The position numbers and the translations under genes are program-made. The notes beneath the pieces are model-generated. The model ran no database searches, was not told where the DNA came from, and worked only from the letters and a program-made list of their open reading frames with translations. From Aspergillus flavus (Eukaryota > Ascomycota > Eurotiomycetes > Eurotiales > Aspergillaceae), in contig NC_092404.1 in assembly GCF_009017415.1 (NCBI RefSeq), positions 1,364,001 through 1,428,000 of the forward strand: 64,000 bases of DNA, read 5' to 3'. Positions 1 through 12,398 of the stretch are shown here, piece after piece. Numbering within the stretch: position 1 is the stretch's first letter; each line of letters begins with the position of its first letter.

Positions 1-637
1 GCGGACTGCTTCAAACGACGGAGATGGCGGGTGGCAATCTCGGAGACGGTGACAGTGCTGGGGGTCTCGTTGGTAGAGTCCACAATGGAGAAAGCAACGG
101 TAGACTCGTGAGGCTGAGGATGCGCCGAGTTATGGCATGGTGTGGCGTCTATCGACTTGAAGCTGTGGGGTATTCATGTCAGCGTTTGTCTCACATGAAG
201 CAACATTTTTATACTAGGAAGACATACTCCTTGCCAAGGTAATCTCTGAAGTATGCGACAGTGTTCTGGGAGTTGCGGACCAACTGGGCCTTGGCTTGAG
301 TACCGTGGTACTCCTCACCATCAATGTATGAAAGGACGGAAGGGATTTGACGATCTGTGTATCCGTTAGTTTGTGCTCTTAAGATTACCCGCCACCAAGC
401 AGTAGTGGACTAACCTCCTTCTTCGTTGGCGATAACCTCCGGCTTGCCCTCCTATATATTGATAACCATTAGTACTACTTTCTTCTGCCTTAACAGTGAT
501 TCGAAGCCGTGAAAGTAAATCCGAGGTCTTGAATCAGGCTCACATACAGGGTTGATGCGGGCAATGGAACTGGAGGTGTTGCCAAAAGAGATACCGATAG
601 CGAAACGCTCCGGGGCACCGTTTGTTCCGTCGCTCAT
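1..637 (-). CDS. ssz1: Hsp70-family ribosome-associated chaperone Ssz1, 5' part
   Basis: Partial gene running off the left edge; exons 637-548, 451-415, 354-228 and 162-<1. The ATG at 637 opens a reading of an actin-like ATPase N-terminus (FAIGISFGNTSSSIA) followed by VIANEEGDRQIPS, YFRDY and HPQPHEST. This is the pattern of Ssz1/Pdr13, the atypical Hsp70 that pairs with zuotin in the ribosome-associated complex and acts on nascent chains in the cytosol. All three introns have GT..AG ends and keep the frame. In Ssz1 the phosphate loop differs from canonical Hsp70, and the ISFGNT segment seen here fits that. The gene is divergent from rrp40, with about 570 bp between the starts. The substrate-binding half is outside the window. 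The family call is secure; the exact 5' UTR is not visible. Confidence 0.9.
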
Positions 638-1210
638 TGTGAATTGTGTGTAGGGGGTTCTAGGGAAGAAAGAGGAAAAAGGGAAGGATTCAAGGTAGAG
701 AGGAATGGAGAAAATGGAGATAGAAATCGGAACACAATTCGGGCTCCGCCTCGGAATGGCTGATTCTCTTCCTTCGTTTTCTGCCAGACGAAGAAAAAAA
801 ATTTTTGGTCTGTTTGACAAGAAGGCGGGCAGCTGTGGCTAGTGCTTATCGATAGCGCGGTGGCGGTGCGATCTAGACTAAGCCAAAATTGCATGTACAA
901 TAACTTGTACAGGTCATAGGAGCCGGCCCTTCCTCGCATTGAAAACATTACACAGAGTAGCTCTCAAGCATGGTTAATATAGATCTTAAAGTTATATTAC
1001 TGAGTTATCTATACGTAACCACCAGTACTACCATTGCCTAGTCCACTGATATAATGGCGCAGAAACAATCTCTCACGTGAAGATAGCCGATAAGCAACGA
1101 TTTGCGCTTTTCACAGCCAAGGGCGATCCTTCAAGTCTCCACCATCAGATCTCTTCAAAAGCAAAGACAAACCACCACAACAACCCGGCTGGTTGATTTA
1201 CTCCCTCAAA
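638..1210. promoter_or_regulatory. Divergent promoter region ssz1/rrp40
   Basis: This 573-bp interval separates the start codons of two divergent genes, both linked to RNA and protein synthesis. It contains a CACGTG E-box at 1074-1079 and T/A-rich tracts near 785-805. A shared regulatory role is inference; I see no other gene in it. Confidence 0.5.
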
Positions 1211-2029
1211 ATGGCGTCGCCATTAATTCTACTCCCAGGCGACGAAGTTCCCTCTGAATATCTACCATCCAACAATTCCGCTCCCTTGAGACTCGGAGCA
1301 GGTCTTCGTCTCCTGTCGCAACCATCGTCGAATCCCCCCAGCCATGTCATAACTGCCACGCAACCCGGGCTCCTCTCAACAGATAACAAAAGAAATGCCG
1401 TCTCTATCCTCTCTACCCCAAACCGTCGCTACCTCCCGACACCCGGCGATCTCGTGATAGCGCAAATCCACCACTCCAGTCCGGATTACTTCCATTGCAT
1501 GATTACACCGCAAGCGCCCCAGGCGCTGCTGGGACAGCTTTCATTTGAAGGTGCGACGAAGAAGACACGGCCGATGTTGAAACAGGGTGATCTGGTTTAT
1601 GCTCGTGTGTTGTCGACTGGTCTGGGCGCTGGCGCGGAGGTTGAGCTTACGTGTGTCAATCCGGCGACGGGACGGGCTGATGGAGGATTGGGTCCGTTGA
1701 CTGGGGGTATGGTTTTTGATGTGTCGACAGGGTTGGCGGCTCGGTTGATAAAGGCGAGCTCCTCGTCGGCGGAGCAACAGGATGGTGTGGCAGGGTTGGT
1801 GGTCTTGGATGAACTGGGCAAGAAGTTGGAGAAGGCCGGTGGATTTGAGATCGCTGTGGGGAGGAATGGCAAGGTTTGGGTGGATTGTGCCAATGGAGGC
1901 GATTATGCTGTTAAGGCGACGGTCGCAATCGGGCGATGCCTGAGTACCATCGATGAGCATGAACTGAGCTCGACAGATCAGAGGAAACTGGTGACCAGGA
2001 TATTACGAGAAATGAAGATAGAATCGTGA
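1211..2029 (+). CDS. rrp40: Exosome complex cap subunit Rrp40
   Basis: Single-exon gene of 272 codons. It encodes the Rrp40 cap subunit of the RNA exosome, which with Rrp4 and Csl4 sits on the nine-subunit ring and guides RNA to Rrp44/Rrp6 in nucleus and cytoplasm. Visible landmarks are an N-terminal segment beginning LILLPGDEVP, an S1 RNA-binding domain around residues 70-155 (PGDLVIAQI, GDLVYARVLS, AEVELTCV), then a KH-type domain with GMVFDVS and the conserved FEIAVGRNGKVWVD segment near residue 220. Length fits fungal Rrp40. An upstream in-frame TTG at 1193 is not a plausible start; ATG 1211 (MASPLILL) is the natural one. It is divergent from ssz1 and lies upstream of reb1 on the same strand. 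Confidence 0.92.
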   Translation: MASPLILLPGDEVPSEYLPSNNSAPLRLGAGLRLLSQPSSNPPSHVITATQPGLLSTDNKRNAVSILSTPNRRYLPTPGDLVIAQIHHSSPDYFHCMITPQAPQALLGQLSFEGATKKTRPMLKQGDLVYARVLSTGLGAGAEVELTCVNPATGRADGGLGPLTGGMVFDVSTGLAARLIKASSSSAEQQDGVAGLVVLDELGKKLEKAGGFEIAVGRNGKVWVDCANGGDYAVKATVAIGRCLSTIDEHELSSTDQRKLVTRILREMKIES

Positions 2030-2434
2030 CGTGTCTTTGTATGTTCCATATTATCTTTTTATTATACAACATCTCTTGTTGATGGTGTTATTCCTCATGT
2101 ACTACTAGTAGTTTACGACGCTGAGCGCAATCCCAAAGCATACCCAAAGGAATGTTTATATTAAACAAGGAAAATAAAGAGAGAAGGCTTGACCGCTAAA
2201 TTTCTAAAGCTTGGGCGCGGAAAAGACCGCAACAGTTCGCCCCGTCTTGCTCTCAACTTTAGTGTGTCCCTCGGCCGGAACTTTTTTTTTTTCCCTCTTT
2301 TTTAATTTTTTTTCTAATTGACTCTGACTTTTTTTAAACATTGTTCCTGTCAATTTTAACTACATTCTTACCTCTGCCTACAACCTCCTTTCACCAGATC
2401 CAGGCGATCCATTTCCCCCCCTTCCTCCCACCCC
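2030..2434. promoter_or_regulatory. rrp40-reb1 intergenic region with T/C-rich promoter tract
   Basis: The 405 bp between rrp40 and reb1 carry no gene. A long T-rich and pyrimidine-rich tract lies at about 2281-2340, followed by C-rich sequence directly before the reb1 start, which is common in filamentous-fungal promoters. Confidence 0.4.
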
Positions 2435-4522
2435 ATGGGTAACGGGTCTTCTAAAAAGGCCGAAGATGGCATCCGCGACCACACGCGTAAGTTTACCAGA
2501 GGATGCCGGCGCGAAAAGCTCAGACCCTTGAATGATACCTGACATTGGACCTCGATCGTAGAAGGAGACGGGTCAGATCTCACGCCAAGTCGCCCGAAAA
2601 CTTTGAAAGCCAAGAAAATGGAAACATCGAAGGGGCAGTCCGACGATGCAGTTACGCCGAAACGAAAACGAAAAGCCAGCAAACATGGCAAGCCGGCTGT
2701 CGCGACATTATCACCCCCAGTCGAAGAGGAACCTAGACCTTCGAAGCGCAAGAAGCTCACTGACTCGCCTACGGATAACACTGAGGATGGTCGCAATACA
2801 GAGAAAGCATCTACCACCGTAACTGATAATTCCCCGGTGAAAGCTCAAGTCAATGGTAGCCCTTCGATCGAGACTTCGAATGACGCAACTATACAGCAGG
2901 GGACTGTTAAGAAAGGAAAGAGAAAGCAAGTGGGGAAAGGGCTTACAGGCTTTTTCTCGCAAGACGAAGTTCAGGCGCTGGAAAACTTCAAGATTGAGTT
3001 CTGTAACTCCCATGGTCTTTCGTCGCATGCGTTTGATGCGATGGTTCAACACTCCGAACGAGAGAAGGGCATTGAATTCCCTTGTGATTCGTCTATTACC
3101 ATGAAACCTGAGTTCTGGAAGACTATTTACAAGATTCTTCCTGACCGGGATAGGAGATCAGTGTACCGCTTCATGAGGCGACACTTCCAGAACTCTGACG
3201 TGAAGCCTCATCATTGGACTCACGAACAAGACGAAGAACTCATTCAGCTCGTTGCACGGTATGGCTTCAAATTTGCCCAGATAGCTAAAGAGTTAGGCCG
3301 GAGTGACGACGACGTTGTCCAAAGATGGAAGAACCGCTTGGAGCATAGGACTACGATGAACCGAGGCGCATGGTCGGAGGAGGAAATTCGCTCGCTACAG
3401 AATGCCTTGCAGGCTGTATGGAAAAACTTGAAGGAAAAGGGCCATGACGTAGGCCGAGATATCTATGAGATGGACGAGACGCTCATATCCTGGGGACATA
3501 TTAGCAATAAACTAAAAAATTGTCGTTCCAGACAGCAATGTGCAGATAAATGGCGCAAGGCCAGGAAAAAGGTTCAGCAACTGCGCGACAAAGGGAACCC
3601 GGATGCTGTTTTTGACCCCGTCAAAGAGTCCAAGAAGAACAGACGCAAGTCGCGGACGGGCACTCCTTCGTCCTCACAAACTCCACAGACCCTCCACAAA
3701 AGCGCTGAATACGTTCATTCAGATGATTCAGACGATGAAGCCGCGCACCAGGATGGAAAGACGGGGGAATCGGGCAAAGCATCTATAAAGGAATCCACCT
3801 CTAACGATAAATCCTCATCTCCCGACTCCGAATCAGAATCAACGGACGACTCACGCTCTGGTGATACGACTGAAGATGTGAAGTCTAACGCAAAGCGGAG
3901 CGAACGCCCCAAGATCAAAGACCAGTTACAAGCTACAGAGCCCAAGAAGAGCACAAAGACTACCCCTCAAAAGAGAAAACAATCAACGTCATCATCCTCC
4001 GCATCAGATTCTGAAGGTAGCGACTCGAGCACAGGTTCCGATGTTCCCGCCCATCCACAAACATCGACGAACGGCATGTCGAAGACATCACCAGTGGCCC
4101 CAAAGAATAAGGACAAGGTCGAAAAGAGTTCATCTGAAGACGACTCAAGCGATTCATCCGATGACGGAAGTAGTGAAAGTGACGGGGAATCCGATGAGAG
4201 TGAAAGCGATGTAACCAGCTCCAGTGGCAACGAGAAAGGAAAGTCGCCGAAGAAGACTTCAAACAACATCAAGCAACAACCCAAGAAATCCTCGTCAGAA
4301 GAGTCTTCATCGGCGGATGAAAGTGAAAGCGACGATTCCGACTCGGCCGAATCAGAATCCGAGTCAACCCCAGCAGTGCCCAAGCCCAGCAAGTCTAAGA
4401 AAAAGAGCACGAAGGAAGCAGGCGCCATGAAACGACGCCGTGTAGCAGAACTCTCCTCAACCTCTACTTCGGCTCGTTCATCTGTTTCCCGCGATATAAA
4501 AATGGAGGTTACTAGCGACTAG
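2435..4522 (+). CDS. reb1: Myb-domain rDNA terminator/enhancer binding factor (Reb1/TTF-I type)
   Basis: Two exons, 2435-2486 and 2562-4522, giving about 670 residues. The start is ATG 2435 (MGNGSSKKAEDG). The intron has GTAAGT, a CTGAC branch and a TAG acceptor, and the frame joins exactly. An N-terminal basic nuclear region is followed by the Reb1-family segment around residues 130-330: GLTGFFSQDEVQ, then Myb/SANT repeats with tryptophans in HHWTHEQDEEL and NRGAWSEEEIRSL. A long tail of alternating Ser/Asp/Glu and Lys runs fills residues ~380-660. Reb1/TTF-I proteins bind rDNA and other terminators, stop RNA polymerase I and block replication forks. The acidic Ser-rich tail is probably disordered and phosphorylated (inference). 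Some Eurotiales annotations call this simply a DNA-binding protein. Confidence 0.85.
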
Positions 4523-5071
4523 CCATTGTCGGAGTCTATCGACAAAAGGACAGAAGAACGGGAAATCACAGTGTGAGGTATATGTATAAGGGATTTGCTG
4601 ACGAATGATGAACAAACAAATGTTTGCACAAGTTTTGTCTAAGCGTTGGTGAAATGGATCATAATTGTGTTGTTGGGCGATGAAGTTCTTGCTATTTATT
4701 TTTCTAAAAAGTTGTGTTTTCTTTTATTCATATACCCCATCATCCACATGTATAGTTCAGAACAAAGAATGACTTCGGACTCGAAAATGCATCTGCGATT
4801 CGTAAATGTGTAGATGTCCGTTTGAGCCGAGCAAGTTTCCGAGGCTTTCGATCCAAGCCTTGATACCTTAGCTTTGAAAGAATTGATCTATCGTCGACCT
4901 AGGCTATGTCTCCTATCTACTAAATTTTACCTATCCACGCACAGGTTCGGCGCTCAACCTCTGTTCGAGCACTCATTCACACCTCGAACACCCAAGTCGA
5001 TATACCATATAATTCAGCGCAAATCATATATCTATTGAAATACGAGATAAAACACATAATATAATGTAAAC
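4523..5071. other. Convergent intergenic region reb1/UGGT
   Basis: About 550 bp lie between the 3' ends of two convergent genes. The sequence is AT-rich and should carry both 3' UTRs and polyadenylation signals. I see no additional gene. Confidence 0.5.
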
Positions 5072-8000
5072 CTACAGCTCATCCTTCGTCCATACCCCAT
5101 CATCTTCATCTCCCTCATCGTCAGGTTGTGCCTCCTCACTTTGTTGCTGCTCAAGAGCAACCTTCTCCACCAACGCAGCAATCTCCTCATCATACTCAGT
5201 CCACTCGGGAACCTGCCGTCTAGCCCTATCAAGCTTAGGCTCCTTAGTCTGCGGGTTATTACATAGATCAATCGTTCTCGCCTGACCCAAAGACTCATCG
5301 GAGCACCATGTCTCACACCACAGCCACTCCTGCGGCAGACTCTTGATCGGGATTTGATGTTGCATGTGATTCGGCAGGTCCTGGTCAAGATTACTCAAAC
5401 TGTTGGGATCAGCAGAGAGCATCTGGTATTGACCACGGAGACGGTCGCCGGCAGCCAGAGCACGGAATCTGCTTAAGTCGACCACGTAAAGGGCCGAAAT
5501 GTGATAAGGCTGGCCGCGGAGGAAGTTCTTCCAGTAACCCTGTTTCCAGAAACGGAAGCCTTCCATTTCATGGCGCGAATCGCACATGGGTGTGAAGCCG
5601 TAAGGAGCGCCTTCGAGATCTAGGTTGACGAGGTCGTACATGTCTGTGCGAACGACTTGGTCTGCGTCGACGAAGATGACCTTGTCCAGGGAAAGGGGGA
5701 AGAGAACGTCTAGGAAGAGGATTTTGTAGCCCCAGATTTCGCGCTGTTTTTCGCGCTGGGCACGGAGCCAATGTGGCCATTTGAAGGTGACCATTTCATA
5801 GGAGAAGCCGTATTCTTTGGCTAGGTGGGGGAGGAAAGACTTGAAGGAGGGAGAGAGGAATTGTTCAATGAACCAGAATTTGACGGAATGTTTGGTGTTC
5901 CGCATCACTGATACCATCATGATATTTAACATTCGTTCGTATAGATGGCCGCTTGCCACTGAAAAGATGTTAATGTCGGCTTGCTTTTCGGTGGTGCTAA
6001 GCTTAGAGCCGGCTCCAACGCTCGACAGGATGCCGGAGGCAAAGTTGAGCCCCTTAGAGACGTAGTCCATGGCAGATCCGGGCTTAGGATTTGTGTCTAG
6101 AACATCTTCGGACTCATGACCCTTCTTGCGCGACAAGCGAGGGAAAAGGGTTTTGCCTTGGAAGGAAAGGAGCGCTACTTCATTATTCTCATCTCCGAGT
6201 TGCGGAGCATAACCCATGCCACCAACGCTGTCGAGCTTAAATATACGTTCGCTGCGGCCCGGTTTTAGATTAATCTGCCACAGTCCTGGCTGTGCCTTGA
6301 ATTGGAAGTAACCCAAGTTGGCCATGATGATGGTGTCAGAAAAATATGGGTTCTCCTGGGTACCAAGAGCTAACTGAACTCCCCTTGGTGGAGTCTTTGT
6401 AGTCAAGTCCCGCGAATGGCCTTCTATCAAAATATGCTCCAATGCATAGATAGCATCAACATCAGATCCTGCCTTCAAGGTACTCAACTTGATGTTATCA
6501 AGATCATGAACGGAGTCCTGGGGAGCTACAAGCCAAGACGATGGGACATCCATGCCCAAGGTAAGCAGTGCCTCAACTGGCACACCCGAGAAAGAGGCAC
6601 CAGGTCTCAATACAGCTCCGTCACCGGCAAAAGAGGGTTCCGGGTCCAAGACATAGCGGTAGAAACGCTTAATTGGAAGCTCCTGTATTTCCTCCCGGGC
6701 GTTCAAGAAAAGTCTAAGCCTGACGCTTGCCAATTCTGAAAGTACCTTCAAGATCGGTAGCCATCTTTGGGCCACTTCAGACGTCGGGTCAATAGAAGCG
6801 ACAATTGTGATCGCCGCATCTTCAGAGTTAGAGACGGTCACGACCGAGTGCGAATCGTTCCACTTATCAAAGAGGTTCATTCGGACGTCCGGAGTCGATT
6901 CGAAAATACCCTCCGGGACATCAGAGATAGTAGAGAGAGTCGCTAGAGAGGTTAGTTTAGCAAAAGCCAAAGGTCCAGAAAGCTTTGAGTCAATCTCGAG
7001 CTCCTTGGCGGCCTCCGAAACAGGACCTATGCGCTTCGTGAGCTCATATCTCAAGAGCTGGTCAAAATCATCTGGCACCACTGTATAATCATTCGGTATA
7101 GGCCCAACTGCTCTGCCATTGATAACAACACCGCTCGCTCCGGGAGCAAAGCCAAGCTCGCCAGCCAATGGCTGTTGTAATGCCCAAAATCGGGCAATCT
7201 CTGCTTCTTTATGGGCTGGCAGAGAGACACCAGAAGACCCAATATCCGCCAGGACCTGTGTGACATCCACGTTTTGGCTTTCCTTCAGCAATTGATAGAC
7301 AGCTATGGATCCACTTGCGGTAGGTACATGGGCCGGGTTGTGAAGGAAGAGGATCTCAACTTCATCATGCTTTTGCCGGCTTTCCAACGCTGCAGTGAGC
7401 AGTTTGGTACCGCTTTCGGAATCAAAATCACCAACAACAATCATTTGAATGCTGTCGAGAGCGTTGTCTTTGTTAGAGGCAATGCGCGGGAGCACACCCA
7501 AACCTCCTTTCTGCGACGCCGACACCTTAGCCAGATCAACAACCCGGATATCCTTTGGATCCTCCGGGATCACCCAGGGGTTGCGACGATCGAAGGCCTG
7601 GGAAAGGAAGAACTTTGGTAGCCATGCGTCTTCCTCAAAAGCATTATCCATGATCCCTTGCTGGAGTGACTGCAGGTCTTTGCCTACCCTGTTGCTCATC
7701 TCTTGCACCCAATTATCATCCCGGACTATTGGGACGCCGTTGATGAATATCAACGATGATCCACCTGTGATCCTGAGACGATTCTGATAGTTAACTGTTC
7801 GAGACACTATCTCATCGAGCTCTTCATGTTTCAGAACCTCTTCAAGCGACAAGGCACTTCTATCAGCGCGGACTTTCCGCTCCTTGGTTGCAGCTTGGAA
7901 GGAAGTTTTATCTGGAGATGCGATCTTGTTCGAAGACAAAGACTGGGGAGAGTTAGCGTCTGGCAAATGTGCAGCCTTTGGGGTTATTGGAGTTTACCTC

Positions 8001-9779
8001 CTCGAGATATTGAATCAAGCTCGCCAGACCGAAGGTCTCTTGGAGGTAATGTGCGACTTTAAGTTGAGCTGTAGATCCAGGAGAAGATGCAATAGGAACC
8101 AAGCCGAATCTCACAGGTATCTTTCTCTTTACAAACACCTGGATTGTCTTGACTACAAAGTTCATGTCTTCAGTATCAGTCAAGTCTACTGGGACAACGA
8201 TGTTGTGCGCATCGCGGCGGACTGGCGGAAGTTGACCTGGGAATGTGGGCCGCAAGAACTAGCAACGATCAGCATGGATACCTAAAGTAGCACATCAGAT
8301 AGAGTCGCTTACTGCCCCTAACTCGCTTGGCCAAGAGTCATATTTGGCATCCTTCTCAAGGTCGTTCAGCCATATGAGGACCTTACCACCCTCGGTTTCA
8401 TCTCGGTAATTGTAACGTTGAGGTGCATCCTGTTCTAAAGACTCCCCAAGAAGCTTGTGGGACAGAAGATCTACAGCCTCCTGCGCAGAGATCCCTAGAT
8501 CTCTGAATTTCTCTATTAATTTTCTTTCACGGCGCAAATGGTCCAGGAGAGAGTATGCATCAATTTTCCGAGGATCCATTTGGACCCCGTTAATCCACAT
8601 AACGTTAACTCCAGATGGGAGCATTCCTAATCGACTAGAGCGGATGTCTTGCAAGAGCTTGGTAGTGGCATTGTGAGCTGCTATTTTGGCGGAGTATTTT
8701 GGGAAATCCTGCGAGAGCTTCACAAGTGTATCCAGAGGATTGGCACTATCCATCACGTAGCTAACAGTGTTCACACCAAGCCGTGATACTTCAGACGAGG
8801 AGAGTGGCCGAAGATCATCTGGGGCGTCCCCTTCTATATCGCCTGCCTTGTTGGCCTCCCCATTGCTGGGTTCTTTCTGTCCAGCATCTCGGTCGTCAAT
8901 CACAATATAGTCGGTTCGCTTTAATGCAAGTTCAACACCATAGCCGGAAACAAAAAGTGGTCGAGCGCTCCAGTGCTGAGGTGGCCGATATCGTACTCGG
9001 TATGAAATCTGTCCTTCTTTTACCAAAGCACTCAGCGTCTGGTGGAAGTCCTTGAACATTGGCGATGCCACATCCGCGTACAAGACGGCCGGAGGCAACG
9101 ACATATCACCCAGGACTCTATCAAACGGGAGTTCTCGCGGGTGCCTGGAAAAGATAACAGGTTAGTGTATCGCCCGGTTTCCCATCCTCAGAAGAGTGCC
9201 ACCCACAAGTCTCCAGAAACATCCTGCTGAGCACGCTCCATGGTCGAGGAGCAGTACTGTTTGCCATCTGAGTGTACCCATACCGGACAAGCTGCGTCCT
9301 GCGCTGCCATCAAAGAATGTTGTACGGAAGCATTATAATATTGATAGTGGGCTGCGATTCGGGGGCTTGCCGAGCGAATTGCCAAGGAGAGTTTAAACGA
9401 TGAAAGGCTTTCAGGAGTTCTCAGGTGGCCATCCTCATGTATGACCTGTAAAAAACGATTATATACTTCTTTGTCGGTCACAGCATCATCGAAGGCTCCA
9501 TCGGCGATACGGTCCAGCAGTGGGAAATAGGCAGTTGCGTTTTCTTCTGCGGCAGTTTCTCTATAATGGATAAGTCACTGCAATTGACTTAAAGTAATCT
9601 GAGAAAAGGAAGGCCCATGGGAAAATTGCTTACAGAAGCTCTATGAGATACGGTGCCGAGTCAAATGAAGCCTGTAAAGCAACATTGACTGATGGGCTTG
9701 CGTGTACGAGGCAGGTCAGCACAGCAGCGACAATTACAGAAAGTCGCCATGAAGCGACAGGACCAATGCCGGATATCAT
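5072..9779 (-). CDS. UDP-glucose:glycoprotein glucosyltransferase (UGGT, ER folding sensor)
   Basis: Five exons (9779-9634, 9560-9207, 9144-8313, 8258-7998, 7942-5072), about 1,487 residues, the normal length for UGGT. The N-terminus (MISGIGPVASWRLSVIVAAV) is a signal peptide, and the mature part opens with the family hallmark ASFDSAPYLIELL. The middle holds the thioredoxin-like and beta-sandwich sensor regions. The C-terminal GT24 catalytic domain has INIFSVASGHLYER, FWFIEQFLSPSF, the metal-binding FVDADQVVR (DxD) and LDQDLPNHMQH. The protein ends in KDEL, the ER retrieval signal. The enzyme re-glucosylates misfolded N-glycoproteins in the ER lumen so that calnexin re-binds them. All four introns have clean GT..AG ends and preserve frame. 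It looks intact. Confidence 0.95.
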
Positions 9780-10910
9780 GTCTGCTGCTGCCTTCAGCAC
9801 ATCCGTGTATACAGAAATCGATTGATAGCGGTTTATCTGGCCACAAATTGAGCAGGTCTAATTATAGTCTCAAGTCAAAGCAAAGTAAGCATAACGGGCG
9901 AAGGAGGCAGGCAATATTTGAGGGATGCAACAGAGGATGAGATCTCATGCAACGATATTTCGATATGACATGGAGGAGATGCCGGATGATACAGACTGAT
10001 CCCCGACTACCCGTCTAGAAAGGAGTGAAACAATGAATGGTCACCTCATGCGTTCTGGCCACTTCGGCGCCTTGATGGAGAGCTTCTACGGGAGGCGCAG
10101 CGGCCTCTTGCGCAGAACTTCCGTGTCTTCTTTCCCGGCCCCTTATTGGCTGCTCACATCCATGGGTCACCAGTGTGACAGCTCTTGCTCCTCATGCCCA
10201 GCGACCTGTGGATTAATACTAACTACTAGCCAACTATTCTTCTACGGAAACTTGTTCCAAGCTCCAAGTTCCAATGTACCTTTCCCTTTCCGGAACAGGA
10301 CTAGCTCAGGGCCGATTTTTGCTCCGTGATTGATCCTGGAGCATAGGGCTTAGGCGGGGTAATCTACCTAGGTACAGCCCCTAATGCCCGCCAAGCGGGA
10401 TATACTTCGAACAGCATGTCATAAAGTGTCTGAATGCAAGCCGAGAGTGACACATATCCTGGCTATATAGAGTTTCAGCTGATACAACCTCGGTCACTGA
10501 ATTGCCTTTAGCCATGAATTTATTAATTGCGGTAATCTCATGTCGTACAGAGTTTGCGAAAACCAGTCCTAAATCCTCATAATATTAGAAATACTATATT
10601 CAAAAGATCTTCATATACTTTGAGTTGTATGAGGTTGAAAAGCTTCATTCTTGACGTTGATGTGAAGTTGCGAAATCGTGCGGCAGACAGCGATATTTAT
10701 GTGGGAAGCAGTGACCGAGGTTACAACATACTAGGCAACTCTCTCCAGATGTGAGCAGCCTGGAGAAACGGGTAAGCGAGCAAAAGTGGACTTTACACCA
10801 AATATAATTGAGTTTTACCAGTATATTAACCATACAACCCAATTATCGTCAAAACATATTGTGTTCCTTATACAATTGAAACCTTTTTTAGCCTCATTCA
10901 ACCCCTGCCC
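9780..10910. other. Intergenic region between UGGT and F-box gene
   Basis: This 1.1-kb interval lies between two divergent starts. Short open frames are present, for example 10033-10329, but none shows family features, coding-like composition or splice continuity. The sequence is likely 5' UTRs and promoters. I recognise nothing specific. Confidence 0.45.
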
Positions 10911-12398
10911 ATGATGCCATCGTTGCTTGATCTCCCCTTGGAGCTCTTGATGCAGATCGTACAAGAAACGATCCCAGTGGGTTTTGAAGCCGCTACTCTC
11001 TCTTGTAAAGCCATGTTTGCCGCCAGCGCTCCGTTCCGGGCGCAATACACCACTCGACGGAAACGGTTTCGACACTTTAAATTTTCAACAAAAGTCGAAG
11101 AAAATTCAGAAGGAGAGGAGGAACCCAGCTTAGGCGACTATTGGGATGAGATTACCAAAGAAACGGGCATCAAGATTGTGACTACACGGGGGCTATTGGA
11201 ACAAATTGCGCTGGATCCCCCTGTGGCGCAATACATACAATCCATTGATCTTCGAGGGCATGGAGATGTCGATGACGATGACGAGGTGATAGAGTCCCTG
11301 GAAGTCGGGGTACCTAGAACTCTAAGGGACTTGGTGCTTGCGTCGCCCTTTATTGAGGCCGGCGGGGGGGATACCAATGATTGGATTGGAGGAATCAAAG
11401 AGTCCACAATAGATGCAGACGTCTTTCTCCTAACCTTGCTACCACAAGTGCGAGAGGTAGCTTTACATCCACGCTGGGACGAAGCGGATCCTTCTAACGA
11501 ACGTCTGTGGTCGGTACTCAGTCTGATCACACACCGGGCCAATCACCAGGAGGAATTTCCCAATGCTCCGTTGTCCAAGCTCTCCGTCCTGCAGCCTACC
11601 CGTGACATGGGCTATGAAGAGAGGTCCCGATTGACACCATTTGTACCATTACTAGCGATTAATTCTGTGTCCGAAGTCTACTTGGGTAGCTGCATCTTCA
11701 AGGATGATGGGTACACTGGATACGCCTTCGATCCAGTGGTGAAATGCTACAGCACAAACTTGCGGAAATTGTGTATAGAATCCTCTGTCGCTGGCCCAGA
11801 GGAGCTATCACAGCTACTATCGCGAATCCCAAACCTGGAGATCTTTGAGTTTTCTCATGAAACCAAGTGGCATGGCTGCGGTTATAACTGGAACGTTGGT
11901 GCATTTTTGGATACGGTGCAAAATATCTGTGCAAAGACACTCAAGGAATTGTCGGTCACAACTCTCACAGAGTGGTGTAATAGAGGGGCAACACTGGTGG
12001 ATATGACTCGTTTTCAAAAGTTGGAAGTCCTTGATTTAGGCGTCGATATGCTGTGCGGCCCCGCGTATGATCCGTCGATGAGAGATTTAGAATGGGATGA
12101 AACTGAGTCGGTTGGAAATCCAGCCTGGCCCAGACTGATCGATATGTTGCCAGCGTCTCTTAAAAGGTTCAACTTGTATCTCGAGACCTTCGATGAGGAT
12201 CATCTGAAATGCATCTCTCATTTAATTGAGGGTCTTTCAGATGCTCGGACCACAAAATTGCCTCATTTAAATAACATGAGCCTTTTTGTACGTATGGATT
12301 CTCCGAAAATTCCGGATATGGCACTTGAGGTTTTGAATGATGCGAAGAAAAGCGGGTTCTCAATCCTGAAGTTTGCTACATCTATCCCTCTTCTATAA
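10911..12398 (+). CDS. F-box domain protein
   Basis: Intronless frame of 495 residues. The first ~45 residues (LLDLPLELLMQIVQE, then LSCKAMFAASAPFRAQY) form a typical fungal F-box, which docks on Skp1 in SCF ubiquitin ligases. The rest has weak leucine-rich repeat character (LRKLCIESSVAGPEEL, LKELSVTTL, LEVLDLGVDML) and probably selects substrate. An acidic stretch at residues ~64-72 (ENSEGEEEPS) interrupts the N-terminal part. Such F-box/LRR-like proteins are numerous and fast-evolving in Eurotiales, so the target cannot be guessed. Two adjacent ATGs (10911 and 10914) make the exact start ambiguous by one codon. Confidence 0.8.
   Translation: MMPSLLDLPLELLMQIVQETIPVGFEAATLSCKAMFAASAPFRAQYTTRRKRFRHFKFSTKVEENSEGEEEPSLGDYWDEITKETGIKIVTTRGLLEQIALDPPVAQYIQSIDLRGHGDVDDDDEVIESLEVGVPRTLRDLVLASPFIEAGGGDTNDWIGGIKESTIDADVFLLTLLPQVREVALHPRWDEADPSNERLWSVLSLITHRANHQEEFPNAPLSKLSVLQPTRDMGYEERSRLTPFVPLLAINSVSEVYLGSCIFKDDGYTGYAFDPVVKCYSTNLRKLCIESSVAGPEELSQLLSRIPNLEIFEFSHETKWHGCGYNWNVGAFLDTVQNICAKTLKELSVTTLTEWCNRGATLVDMTRFQKLEVLDLGVDMLCGPAYDPSMRDLEWDETESVGNPAWPRLIDMLPASLKRFNLYLETFDEDHLKCISHLIEGLSDARTTKLPHLNNMSLFVRMDSPKIPDMALEVLNDAKKSGFSILKFATSIPLL

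Noticed and set aside
10033..10329. 98-codon plus-strand open frame between UGGT and the F-box gene
   Set aside because: No domain, no signal and low-information composition; it lies in the expected promoter/UTR region.
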